This document shows, piece after piece, positions 1 through 6,889 of a stretch of 33,048 nucleotides of DNA (its first letter is position 1; every line of letters begins with the position of its first letter). The position numbers and the translations under genes are program-made. The notes below the pieces were generated by a model. The model worked only from the letters and a program-made list of their open reading frames with translations. It made no database searches and was not told where the DNA came from. Source of the DNA: JANQGH01 sp039030175 (GTDB taxonomy: Bacteria; Pseudomonadota; Alphaproteobacteria; DSM-16000; Inquilinaceae); contig JBCCER010000026.1 in the NCBI GenBank assembly GCA_039030175.1, positions 1 to 33,048 of the forward strand. The letters are read 5' to 3'.

Positions 1-139
1 ACGCCGCATATTCAGCGCCGCCGCTCTCCGCCAGCACCTTCGTAATCGCCGCCGTCAATGACGTCTTGCCATGATCAACATGGCCAATCGTACCAATATT
101 CGCGTGCGGCTTCGTACGCTCAAACTTCTCCTTCGACAT
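1..139 (-). CDS. tuf: Elongation factor Tu, N-terminal part (runs off the window)
   Basis: EF-Tu is the GTPase that carries aminoacyl-tRNA to the ribosome. Only the first 46 codons are present; the gene continues beyond base 1. The peptide begins MSKEKFERTKPHANIGTIGH and contains the G1 P-loop GHVDHGKT at residues 19-26, followed by SLTAAITKVL, which is diagnostic of bacterial EF-Tu. The ATG lies at 137-139 and a GGAG ribosome-binding site sits about 8 bases upstream on the minus strand. The gene follows tRNA-Tyr and tRNA-Gly on the same strand with no terminator visible between them, so all three probably share the promoter at 540-567. The same tyrU-glyT-(thrT)-tufB order is known in Escherichia coli. 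Confidence 0.97.
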   Translation of the reverse strand, partial: MSKEKFERTKPHANIGTIGHVDHGKTSLTAAITKVLAESGGAEYAA

Positions 140-270
140 CTCTTCTACTCCACTGACAGACCGTCACCGGCCAGCGACAGATCCATCTGTTAGCGCCGGC
201 ATTTCATTCCAAGGTCGGCGCGACTAGCGATCGATCCGACCCACATGTCGTCCCGAACACCGCTGAAAGT

Positions 271-344
271 TGGAGCGGGCGAGGGGAATCGAACCCCCGT
301 CATCAGCTTGGAAGGCTGTTGCTCTACCATTGAGCTACGCCCGC
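271..344 (-). tRNA. tRNA-Gly (anticodon TCC)
   Basis: The minus strand folds as a full cloverleaf of 74 nt including an encoded CCA. The acceptor stem is GCGGGCG paired with CGCCCGC with discriminator T. The anticodon loop CTTCCAA gives anticodon TCC, and the T-arm is GGGGG-TTCGATT-CCCCT. It lies between tRNA-Tyr and tuf, 131 bases upstream of the tuf start codon, and is probably processed from the same transcript. Confidence 0.97.
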
Positions 345-417
345 CCGCACCGATCTTATCCAACTTTACCGGTCTAGAGTTCTCACCGGGACCTGATCCA
401 ATCTCAGCGACGGTCAA

Positions 418-503
418 TGGTGGAGGGGGCTGGATTCGAACCAGCGTACGCATACGCGGGCAGATTTACAGTCTGCTGCCTTTAACCACTCGGCCACCCC
501 TCC
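418..503 (-). tRNA. tRNA-Tyr (anticodon GTA)
   Basis: An 86-nt class II tRNA with a long variable arm, on the minus strand. The acceptor stem is GGAGGGG paired with CCCCTCC, with discriminator A and an encoded CCA. The anticodon stem is GCAGA/TCTGC around the loop CTGTAAA, giving GTA. It is the first gene after the promoter at 540-567 and leads the tRNA-Tyr/tRNA-Gly/tuf unit. Confidence 0.97.
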
Positions 504-539
504 AACGGGTCGACCACCGCCACGACGGACGAAGCGCGC

Positions 540-567
540 ACTATCGAAATTTGCCGAGCGAAGTCAA
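540..567 (-). promoter_or_regulatory. Probable sigma-70 promoter of the tRNA-Tyr/tRNA-Gly/tuf unit
   Basis: On the minus strand TTGACT (562-567) is followed after 16 bases by GATAGT (540-545). The -35 box matches the consensus at 5 of 6 positions and the -10 box at 4 of 6. The bases directly after the -10 box are GCGCGC, a GC-rich discriminator of the kind known at stable-RNA promoters under stringent control. The tRNA-Tyr 5' end is about 37 bases downstream. Box matches are read from the sequence; stringent control is an inference. Confidence 0.6.
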
Positions 568-666
568 CAGACATCGTGGCCTTAAGGGCCGCAGATCCGC
601 AAATTCTTCTCACCAGCCGCATCGCAGCGATTGGCAGCGGCGGTTCGTCGAGGCAATGTGCCGCCC

Positions 667-1452
667 ATGTCGACTAAACATCGCCCTAATCGGCCAAGGC
701 GGCCAGGCCCGAACAACGCCGCCCCCACCCTGCTCTACGGGCTACATGCAGTCGCTGCCGCCTGGCAAAATCCAAAACGCGACTGCAGGCGCCTTTGGGC
801 CACCAGACAGGCCTGGACCAACCTAATGGAAAACGCCGACGATGTTCCGGCAAAACGCCCTGCCCCAAAGCTGGTCGATCGCGACTCGCTTGACGGGCTA
901 GTCGGACCCAGCGCCGTCCATCAAGGCCTCGTCCTTGACGCCGCTGCGCTGGCATCGCCGACACTTGAGGAATTGGCGCCAAGGTCCGATGACAAGGGTC
1001 TTGCGACGATCGTGATGCTCGACCAGGTGACGGACCCACACAATATCGGAGCTATCCTTCGGTCAGCCTGCGTTTTCGGCGCTACCGGACTGGTCGTGCA
1101 AGATCGCCACGCGCCGCCGGTGACCGGCGCCCTTGCGAAGACAGCCTCGGGCGCCGTTGAGCATGTGCCTATCGTCCGCGTGAAAAATCTCTCCCGAGCG
1201 CTTGATGAACTCAGAGACGCTGGGTTCTTTTCGATGGGTCTGGCTGAAGGGGCAGATCAAAACCTTGCCGACATTGGCCCACCGAAACGACTCGCTCTCG
1301 TGCTCGGAAGTGAGGGAAGTGGTTTGAGGCGATTGGTCAGGGAACGCTGTGATGTGCTCGCCGCAATACCTAACAAGGGCAACCTAGCAAGCCTGAACGT
1401 GTCGAACGCAGCCGCTGTCGCTCTCTATGCCATGTCCCAGGCAAACAACTAA
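667..1452 (+). CDS. rlmB: 23S rRNA (guanosine-2'-O-)-methyltransferase, RlmB/TrmH (SpoU) family
   Basis: This SPOUT-class enzyme uses S-adenosylmethionine to 2'-O-methylate a ribose; RlmB acts on G2251 in the peptidyl-transferase loop of 23S rRNA. All three SpoU motifs are visible: NIGAILRSA at about residues 136-144, LVLGSEGSG near 220, and NLASLNVSNAAAVALY near the C terminus. The N-terminal LLYGLHAV (about 22-29) is the usual start of the small substrate-binding domain, and the basic, proline-rich leader before it is common in alphaproteobacterial copies. I chose the ATG at 667 (261 aa). An in-frame ATG at 631 would add 12 residues; neither has a strong ribosome-binding site. The gene is divergent from the tRNA-Tyr/tRNA-Gly/tuf unit. 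The exact target base cannot be proven from sequence, because TrmH relatives share these motifs. Confidence 0.9.
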   Translation: MSTKHRPNRPRRPGPNNAAPTLLYGLHAVAAAWQNPKRDCRRLWATRQAWTNLMENADDVPAKRPAPKLVDRDSLDGLVGPSAVHQGLVLDAAALASPTLEELAPRSDDKGLATIVMLDQVTDPHNIGAILRSACVFGATGLVVQDRHAPPVTGALAKTASGAVEHVPIVRVKNLSRALDELRDAGFFSMGLAEGADQNLADIGPPKRLALVLGSEGSGLRRLVRERCDVLAAIPNKGNLASLNVSNAAAVALYAMSQANN

Positions 1453-1486
1453 CGCCACAATAGTGCCGAGACTACAGTCGGCTGAG

Positions 1487-2611
1487 TCAACGCGATCTCC
1501 TAATAGTTCCGGACAAACGCCGCAATGGCGCCGTGACACGCCATGATCGGCTGTTCAGAAGCTCGACGATCCTCTTGTTCAGAACAGCAATCTCTTTCTC
1601 TGCAGATGCGTCCCGATCCTGCTGCTGGATCTCCAGCCGTCGTACCTGCTCTTCGTACTCCCGCAACTGCTGTTCCAACTTTTGTGTTTTCTCTGATTGA
1701 TCGTCTCGGTCTCGCGTAATGAGATCCAAATCGGACTGCAGTTTGTCTACGGTGGGGTAACTTTGCTGGACATGATCCCAAGCAAGTCTGTCGATTACCG
1801 CCTCGGCATCATTACGCAAGCGCTCGCACCAGTCAGAACCGCCTTCAAGCATTGCCTGATAGACAACGCCCTGCTCGGCGATGCCTGCCGGAATCTCGTA
1901 CTTGAGCGAAGACGGCCACCAGGCGGCGTTATCCGCAATTTCCAACATCGTCCGTACTTCGTCGACACCGGAATCGCGCGCCTTTTTCCAGTCAGCACTG
2001 AAATGAATCGTCGTGGGCACAGGCAAATAGTCAAGGTTATCTAGCCCGCCATCGGTAATGATACGTATCCAGTATCGCCAATCCGCTGCTGACGGAACGT
2101 CTTCCGGCCAGTATCCCGATTTTTCAAAACAGGACTGCCTGTGCATCACACATGACGCCGGCAGCGTGTTGCCCACATTGAGAAACCTGTCCAACTCGTC
2201 CGCATGGCGTAGATTTGTGCAATAAGGCACGACAACACCGTCAGTCGATATCCACAAGGGACGGCTGTAAATCCAGTCGACGCCAGAACGGTTGATCGCT
2301 GCAGACAAGCGCTCTAAGTGATCGGGAAACAGAAGATCGTCATGCGCGGCGAAGGCTATCAACTCGCCTTTGGCCTCGCGCAGCGCAATGTTCCGATTCG
2401 CATACCCAAAATAAGGTGCTTTTGGCAGGTCAAACCATTTGATCCTGCGATCGTCGAAGCCAGCGACAACATCTGCCGTACTGTCGGTGCAACCATCTCC
2501 GACGATTAGGAGCTCAAAATCACCCTCACTCTGCCAAAGGACCGATTTGATCGCAAAGCCGATAACATCGGCGCGATTGTGGGTCGGCATGAGAACGCTA
2601 ATCTTCGGCAT
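1487..2611 (-). CDS. Family 2 glycosyltransferase (GT-A fold) with C-terminal coiled coil
   Basis: A 374-aa cytoplasmic glycosyltransferase that would move a sugar from a nucleotide sugar to a glycan or lipid carrier. The first 100 residues are a typical GT2 domain: ISVLMPTHNRADVI at 4-17, a nucleotide-binding GDG at 38-40, and AAHDDLLFPDHL at about 88-99, whose HDD stands at the metal-binding DxD position. Residues from about 292 form a charged coiled coil rich in E, Q and R, ending in SRSWRVTAPLR, a short tail motif I associate with glycosyltransferases and methyltransferases of surface polysaccharide clusters. The gene starts 3 bases after the stop codon of the upstream RmlC-like gene, so the two are cotranscribed. 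Donor and acceptor cannot be told from the sequence. The local base composition looks less GC-rich than in neighbouring genes. Confidence 0.88.
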   Translation of the reverse strand: MPKISVLMPTHNRADVIGFAIKSVLWQSEGDFELLIVGDGCTDSTADVVAGFDDRRIKWFDLPKAPYFGYANRNIALREAKGELIAFAAHDDLLFPDHLERLSAAINRSGVDWIYSRPLWISTDGVVVPYCTNLRHADELDRFLNVGNTLPASCVMHRQSCFEKSGYWPEDVPSAADWRYWIRIITDGGLDNLDYLPVPTTIHFSADWKKARDSGVDEVRTMLEIADNAAWWPSSLKYEIPAGIAEQGVVYQAMLEGGSDWCERLRNDAEAVIDRLAWDHVQQSYPTVDKLQSDLDLITRDRDDQSEKTQKLEQQLREYEEQVRRLEIQQQDRDASAEKEIAVLNKRIVELLNSRSWRVTAPLRRLSGTIRRSR

Positions 2612-2614
2612 GGG

Positions 2615-3160
2615 TTACCAGCCCTTCGCATCTCCGAACGAGTAGGGGATGAGATCGGTATCAAGCGGCAACCGGTGCTTATCAGGCTTTGTATGATCGT
2701 ATTGAATCGTTGGAAAATTGACCACCAGCGCATCTTTCGAGCCAATGTTGTGGTCGCTGTGCCACACATAGGCCGGAATGTTCATAAGCCGTCGTCGATG
2801 TTCGCTCAGAACGACCTTTGAGATCTGCCCATAAGTCGGAGAATCCGGCCGTATGTCATAGAGCACCACTTCCAGCTCACCCTGCATGATGAAGTAGCGA
2901 TCCTCATGATGCTTATGAAGTCCCCACCCCTTAACGACACCAGGACGAATCGTGAAAGCGTAAACGAAGACCAGAGGATCGGGATGCCAGTTCCAGCGTG
3001 GGTCAAACATTTCAACGACCGACCCCCGATCGTCGATGTGCGTTATCGCGTCACGAAAGGTCACTCCTTTCGCCAACTGTTTTACAGACGATCCGCTGCT
3101 ATCTACTGTTTGTTCGTCGGCAATCGCCTGCTTTAGCGTTTCGTGCTGGCTATCGATCAT
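2615..3160 (-). CDS. RmlC-like cupin (dTDP-4-dehydrorhamnose 3,5-epimerase superfamily)
   Basis: A 181-aa protein with the cupin core of nucleotide-sugar epimerases. GWGLHKHHEDRYFIMQGE lines up with the RmlC GLH segment that carries the catalytic His, and DIRPDSPTYG with the substrate-contacting 'DLR..SPTYG' strand. The downstream region MNIPAYVWHSDHNIG matches the RmlC 'IP.GfaHGF' strand. Where RmlC has its catalytic Tyr (usually LYKxT), this protein reads VNFPT, so the tyrosine seems absent; true 3,5-epimerase activity is therefore doubtful and a ketoisomerase, 3-epimerase or binding role is possible. The ATG at 3158-3160 has a good GAGG site. It is the first gene of a two-gene operon with the glycosyltransferase, which points to surface polysaccharide synthesis or modification. 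Confidence 0.72.
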   Translation of the reverse strand: MIDSQHETLKQAIADEQTVDSSGSSVKQLAKGVTFRDAITHIDDRGSVVEMFDPRWNWHPDPLVFVYAFTIRPGVVKGWGLHKHHEDRYFIMQGELEVVLYDIRPDSPTYGQISKVVLSEHRRRLMNIPAYVWHSDHNIGSKDALVVNFPTIQYDHTKPDKHRLPLDTDLIPYSFGDAKGW

Positions 3161-3474
3161 GAATTCCTCAGAAATTTTTGCGCTGCGGGGCCCCTGACAA
3201 ATCAGACGAGAACCGGCTAATTGATCGATGATGCAGCGCCCCTACAAGCGATTTCGGATATGCGTTGGCGACTTCTGGCAACACCGAACCTCACTATTGG
3301 AAGGCCGCAATGCCCTCCATACGCGGCAATGTTCTAGGTACTCCGGTCCGCAATCGCGCAGTCGGTTGTATTGTCAAACTTGCCCAACTCACCACGTCAA
3401 CGCAGCCCACATTGGATTTGTCGCCGGAAGCCTATCATCACCGATGAAATCTGGCCATCGGTTAAGCAGAAACA

Positions 3475-3498
3475 TTGCCCCCCTTGGCAACGGGGCAA
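3475..3498. repeat. Inverted repeat TTGCCCC-N10-GGGGCAA upstream of tRNA-Thr
   Basis: The arms TTGCCCC (3475-3481) and GGGGCAA (3492-3498) are perfectly complementary over 7 bases and are separated by 10 bases. The spacer itself contains TTG and CAA, which can extend the pairing. No T-tract follows on either strand, so it is not a typical terminator. It overlaps the candidate -35 region of tRNA-Thr and could be an operator; that is inference. Confidence 0.45.
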
Positions 3499-3512
3499 AG
3501 AGCGCCTAAACG
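3484..3512 (+). promoter_or_regulatory. Weak promoter candidate for tRNA-Thr
   Basis: TTGGCA (3484-3489) is followed after 17 bases by TAAACG (3507-3512). The -35 box matches at 5 of 6 positions and the -10 box at only 3 of 6. The mature tRNA begins 11 bases after the -10 box, so a start a few bases before the tRNA would fit. The -35 box lies inside the loop of the inverted repeat at 3475-3498. Confidence 0.3.
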
Positions 3513-3522
3513 AATGGGCAGT

Positions 3523-3597
3523 GCCGGATTAGCACAGTGGTAGTGCAGCGGTTTTGTAAACCGAAGGTCGCGGGTTCAAATCCTGCATCCGGCACCA
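3523..3597 (+). tRNA. tRNA-Thr (anticodon TGT)
   Basis: A 75-nt cloverleaf with encoded CCA. The acceptor stem is GCCGGAT/ATCCGGC with discriminator A, the D-arm is GCAC-AGTGGTA-GTGC, and the anticodon loop TTTGTAA gives TGT. The anticodon stem GCGGT/ACCGA has one mismatch at its outer pair. The T-arm is GCGGG-TTCAAAT-CCTGC. It stands alone on the plus strand, about 3 kb from the tRNA-Tyr/tRNA-Gly/tuf unit; in Escherichia coli a Thr(TGT) tRNA (thrU) heads the same cluster. Confidence 0.96.
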
Positions 3598-3603
3598 TTT
3601 TTT
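3598..3603 (+). terminator. T-tract directly after tRNA-Thr
   Basis: Six T residues follow the encoded CCA directly. With the GC-rich acceptor stem just upstream they could serve as a simple intrinsic stop for the tRNA transcript, although no independent hairpin precedes them. Confidence 0.35.
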
Positions 3604-4166
3604 CATAAAAATCAATCAGTTATCCCTATATGACGCCAACCTGAGAGCGGCGCTTACATTGCGTTGGCCAAATCACGATCCGCCCAACCTTGCCCAATGG
3701 GTTATGCAGCCTGTGGGGAGAACAGAGCCTCCGATATTGGAGAGACTGTCGTGCCACACTAAACCGGGATTAGTGACCCATCCCTCATGTCATTTGCGGA
3801 GACCCCAGCCGAACCCTTTGATTCGACACTTGCTTTTTCCCTTAAGGTCGTGTTCGGATGCTTTGGCCATTCTTGAAAGCCCTCGTGCTTATCGTTCAGG
3901 AGGTGCCGTCACCCGGAACAAGACCGAGGTCAACCGCCGAAAAACTAGCGATGATAAGCTCAGAGCTGCCTGTCTCGGCAAATGTTGGATCAAGTTGCCA
4001 ACGGCGGCCCTGGACAGGCTCTATTTTCGATCGCGGATCGCCTGCCCAAAACAAAACAACCAACCGTCAGCCGACGTAGCAGACGAAATCTCAAAGCTCC
4101 GCCGTAAATTGTGTCGGACTTTGGGAGTAGGAAAAATAAGCCCAAACAAAAAGGGGGAGAGGGCAA
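3604..4166 (+). promoter_or_regulatory. Leader region of the AGCS symporter gene, with a promoter candidate at 4109-4137
   Basis: About 560 bases lack a supportable gene; the long open frame from 3659 runs into the symporter gene in another frame and has no family signature. A candidate promoter is TTGTGT (4109-4114), 17 bases, AAAAAT (4132-4137), which would start transcription about 20 bases before the start codon. The segment has a GGAGAGA element near 3737, but the partner motifs of a glycine riboswitch are absent. The purine-rich stretch AGGGGGAGAGGGC just before 4167 is the ribosome-binding site. Confidence 0.35.
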
Positions 4167-5585
4167 ATGGACTTCATTCATCAAATTGTCGGTTTCATAG
4201 AATCGGCAACATGGGGATTTGCACTGATTCCCTTGCTCGTGATTTTCGGGGTCTTTTTCACCCTGGCATCTGGGTTGGTGCAGTTCCGTTTCTTCGGCCG
4301 CATGTTCCGCGTCTTTGTGCCGAGCAAGCAGCCTGACTCAACGGGGCACGTTAGCTCGCTGCAGGCGCTATTTGTCAGTGTCGGCGGGCGTGTTGGCGGC
4401 GGCAACATCGCTGGTGTCGCGGTCGCCATCACCTTGGGCGGACCCGGTGCCGTCTTTTGGATGTGGGTCATCGCGCTCGTCGGCATGGCGACCAGCCTGT
4501 TCGAATGTACGCTGGCCCAGGTCTACAAACGGACCGACGAGGACGGCACGTATCGTGGCGGCCCAGCCCAGTACATTCTTCACGGCCTCGGCCACCAGTA
4601 CAATTGGCTGGCCATCATCTACGCCATTGCCCTGATCTTGGCATTCGGGCTCGGCTTCAACGCCTTCCAAGGCAACACGGTCGCGGGTTCCATTCAGGAC
4701 AGTTTCGGAATAGATCGGCTTTGGACGGGCCTGGTCGTCGCCCTGGTAACCGGTCTTGTGATCTATGGCGGCATCAAACGGATCGCGACGGTCGCGGAGT
4801 TCGTTGTCCCGATCATGGCAGTGGCCTACATCCTATTGGCCATCTTCATTATCATCACCAACATTGGCGAGATCCCGGGTGTCATTGGCACGATCGTCGC
4901 AAACGCATTCGGATACGAAGAAGCGGTCGGCGGCGGCATGGGTGCGGCGGTCGCACAGGGTCTGCGCCGCGGCCTGTTTTCCAACGAGGCGGGCCTTGGC
5001 AGTGCGCCCAATGTTGCGGCGGTCGCCTATGTCCGCCACCCTGTCAGTCAAGGCATCGTTCAGGCGCTGTCGGTCTTTATCGACACCATCCTGATTTGCA
5101 GCTGCACGGCCTTCGTCATTCTACTCGGCACTGTCTATGTGCCCGGCGCGGAGGGTGTTGACGGGGTCGTTCTCACCCAGCAGTCATTGGCGTCACATAC
5201 AGGCGTTTGGACGCAGTATGTCCTGTCGATAGCGATCCTGCTGTTTGCGTTCAGCTCGATCATCTACAACTACTATCTGGGCGAAAACGCGCTGACCGTG
5301 TTCACGGAAAGCCACACGTCGAGGCATATCTTCCGCCTGATCGTCGTGATTTTGGTTTTCCTAGGCGCCACGGCCGAGGCAGCCGTCGAAGTGTTCTTCT
5401 TCTCCGATCCGGTGATGGGTGTCCTCGCAGTGGTGAACCTGCTGGCGATCATCATGCTATTCCCGGTCGGCTTGCGAGTTTTGAACGACTTCAGGCAACA
5501 AGTCAGGGACGGTGTCGACGCCCCAGTTTTCGATCCGGAGAAGTTCCCGGACCTGGATATCGATAAGTCGGCCTGGAAGGACTGA
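4167..5585 (+). CDS. Sodium/alanine (glycine) symporter, AGCS family
   Basis: A 472-aa inner-membrane protein that would import alanine, glycine or a related small amino acid with sodium. The family signature is clear: GGRVGGGNIAGVAVA at about residues 72-86, GGPGAVFWMW shortly after, and NEAGLGSAPNVAAVAY in the middle, followed by the long helix VSQGIVQALSVFIDTILI. I count about ten or eleven strongly hydrophobic segments, with IIYNYYLGENAL in the last third. The length is normal for the family. A very strong ribosome-binding site (AGGGGGAGAGG) precedes the ATG and a 12-bp terminator follows the stop codon, so the gene is probably a single-gene unit. The exact substrate is not determined by sequence. 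Confidence 0.95.
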   Translation: MDFIHQIVGFIESATWGFALIPLLVIFGVFFTLASGLVQFRFFGRMFRVFVPSKQPDSTGHVSSLQALFVSVGGRVGGGNIAGVAVAITLGGPGAVFWMWVIALVGMATSLFECTLAQVYKRTDEDGTYRGGPAQYILHGLGHQYNWLAIIYAIALILAFGLGFNAFQGNTVAGSIQDSFGIDRLWTGLVVALVTGLVIYGGIKRIATVAEFVVPIMAVAYILLAIFIIITNIGEIPGVIGTIVANAFGYEEAVGGGMGAAVAQGLRRGLFSNEAGLGSAPNVAAVAYVRHPVSQGIVQALSVFIDTILICSCTAFVILLGTVYVPGAEGVDGVVLTQQSLASHTGVWTQYVLSIAILLFAFSSIIYNYYLGENALTVFTESHTSRHIFRLIVVILVFLGATAEAAVEVFFFSDPVMGVLAVVNLLAIIMLFPVGLRVLNDFRQQVRDGVDAPVFDPEKFPDLDIDKSAWKD

Positions 5586-5602
5586 TCGATCTGGTTTCGA
5601 GA

Positions 5603-5638
5603 CGGTGAGGGCTGTCCCAACAGCCCTCACCGATTTTT
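5603..5638 (+). terminator. Strong intrinsic terminator of the AGCS gene
   Basis: A perfect 12-bp stem, CGGTGAGGGCTG (5603-5614) with CAGCCCTCACCG (5621-5632), encloses a 6-base loop and is followed by ATTTTTC. It lies 17 bases after the symporter stop codon. Confidence 0.92.
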
Positions 5639-5734
5639 CGGCATCAGGCGGCGACCCTTTCGACTTGGCATAGTTGCCGGGCTCAGAATCCTCGGTTCTG
5701 CGATCGACAGTCGGTAAAAGGGAGACGTCGTCAT

Positions 5735-6859
5735 ATGACAAGCAAACCCGGTTTCAGTGGCCGTTTGAGACTGCCGAGACGTCGCCTGCTTGGCTCTGCG
5801 GTGGGCATTGCTGGCGCGACCGTGGCGGCTCCAACAATCCTCAAATTTCACGGCGCTCTTGCCCAGGACAAGCCCGAGACGCTGAATGTCCGAAGCTGGG
5901 ACGGGGTCTGGCTCACTGCGCTGCGTCGAGGCGTCTCAGAGCCTTTCAGCGACGCCACGGGGATCGGCATCCTGCACGATCTGACGACAGACGTTGAAAC
6001 CGTGCCAGAGATTCTGGATGCGGTCGAGCATGGCCGGGTGCCGCCGATCCATGTCGAATGGAACACGGCGATCAACATCACCATGCTGGCCCTGCACGAC
6101 GCGACGGTCGACCTTGGCGGCCTTGCGGGGTTGAGCGCCCTATTGCCCGTGGCGCGGCCGGCCGGCTTTGCGGCATGGCCTTTCGTTAACACCTATTCTT
6201 ACGTCTTTGCCCTGGCCTTGCGAGAGGGGGCCTTTCCTGCCGGCGCGCCGACAAGTTGGCAGATATTGGCAGACCCTGCCGTTCGGGATCGCATCGCACT
6301 GTTCCAGGATGGCGGCGGTTTCTATACCGCTGCACAGGTAACCGGTGGCGGCAGCCTGGCAGAGATGCCCGACGATATGGCCGCCTGCTGGGCATTTATG
6401 GAACAAGTAGCGGCAAACGGTGCAAGGTTGGGCCAAGACCCGGACATCACGGGCTGGCTCGCAAACGGGGACATTGACGCCTGCTGCGCCATTACCTCCG
6501 ACGCCAGAGCCGCGCGCCAACAAGGCGCCGACGTTTCTTGGACCGTGCCGCAAGAAGGCGCCGAGTTGGCAACCGACGCGATGTGCATTCCAGTCGGCCT
6601 GCCGGAGAACGAGCAATACTGGGCCGAGCGCTATATCGAAACCGCGATATCGGCCAGTAGCCAGCAAGTCTGGTGCAATGGCCTTGGCCTTCCGCCCGTC
6701 TATCCGGGACTTGAGCCGCCAAGCGACCTGGTCGGCGATCCGGCCTATCCGACCACAGACGCCGATTTCGACCGCTTCCTTATGCTTCCCACCCCGGTGA
6801 TCGCGGAGAATAAGGACGCTTGGTTAGCCCGCTATCGGCAGATCATGGGCGTCAGTTAG
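5735..6859 (+). CDS. Tat-exported ABC-type solute-binding protein, PotD/PotF-like (family 1)
   Basis: A 374-aa periplasmic binding protein. The N terminus has a twin-arginine signal: RRRLLG at residues 15-20, then a hydrophobic stretch to about residue 35 and a likely cleavage after ALA or ALAQ near 43-44. The mature part begins with LNVRSWDGVW and shows PPIHVEWNT, WPFVNTYSYVFAL, RIALFQDGGGFYTAAQ and GDIDACCAITSDARA, which resemble polyamine/spermidine-type binding proteins of alphaproteobacteria. An AGGGAGA site precedes the ATG. No permease or ATPase gene lies next to it: the upstream gene is a terminated symporter and the downstream gene is convergent. It either serves a distant transporter or is a stand-alone sensor. 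The ligand is unknown; polyamine is only a family-level guess. Confidence 0.85.
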   Translation: MTSKPGFSGRLRLPRRRLLGSAVGIAGATVAAPTILKFHGALAQDKPETLNVRSWDGVWLTALRRGVSEPFSDATGIGILHDLTTDVETVPEILDAVEHGRVPPIHVEWNTAINITMLALHDATVDLGGLAGLSALLPVARPAGFAAWPFVNTYSYVFALALREGAFPAGAPTSWQILADPAVRDRIALFQDGGGFYTAAQVTGGGSLAEMPDDMAACWAFMEQVAANGARLGQDPDITGWLANGDIDACCAITSDARAARQQGADVSWTVPQEGAELATDAMCIPVGLPENEQYWAERYIETAISASSQQVWCNGLGLPPVYPGLEPPSDLVGDPAYPTTDADFDRFLMLPTPVIAENKDAWLARYRQIMGVS

Positions 6860-6889
6860 GCCACCGCCAACCGATTGGTAAGACGGGCT

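Larger units (their letters stand above)
3161..3522. other. Non-coding interval between the sugar islet and tRNA-Thr
   Basis: The interval of 362 bases carries open frames of 60-93 codons (for example from 3228), but their translations are rich in Arg, Cys and His, show no family motif and lack ribosome-binding sites, so I do not call genes. The left edge must contain the promoter for the leftward cupin/glycosyltransferase operon, but I could not identify convincing boxes. The right edge carries an inverted repeat at 3475-3498 and a weak promoter candidate for tRNA-Thr. Confidence 0.5.

Noticed and set aside
245..826. Open frame of 193 codons across both tRNA genes
   Set aside because: It runs antisense through tRNA-Gly and tRNA-Tyr, and its translation is the usual tRNA-derived shadow peptide; no family motif.
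1463..1481. GCCGA-N8-TCGGC hairpin after rlmB as a terminator
   Set aside because: Only five base pairs with a large loop and no T-tract.
3228..3509. Open frames before tRNA-Thr
   Set aside because: Biased Arg/Cys/His composition, no ribosome-binding site and no recognisable domain.
3700..3800. Possible glycine riboswitch upstream of the AGCS symporter
   Set aside because: A GGAGAGA element exists, but the downstream conserved partner elements of the aptamer (GCCGAAGG and CTCTCAGG type) are absent.
3659..4336. Long open frame in front of the AGCS gene
   Set aside because: It ends inside the symporter gene in another frame and has no ribosome-binding site or motif.
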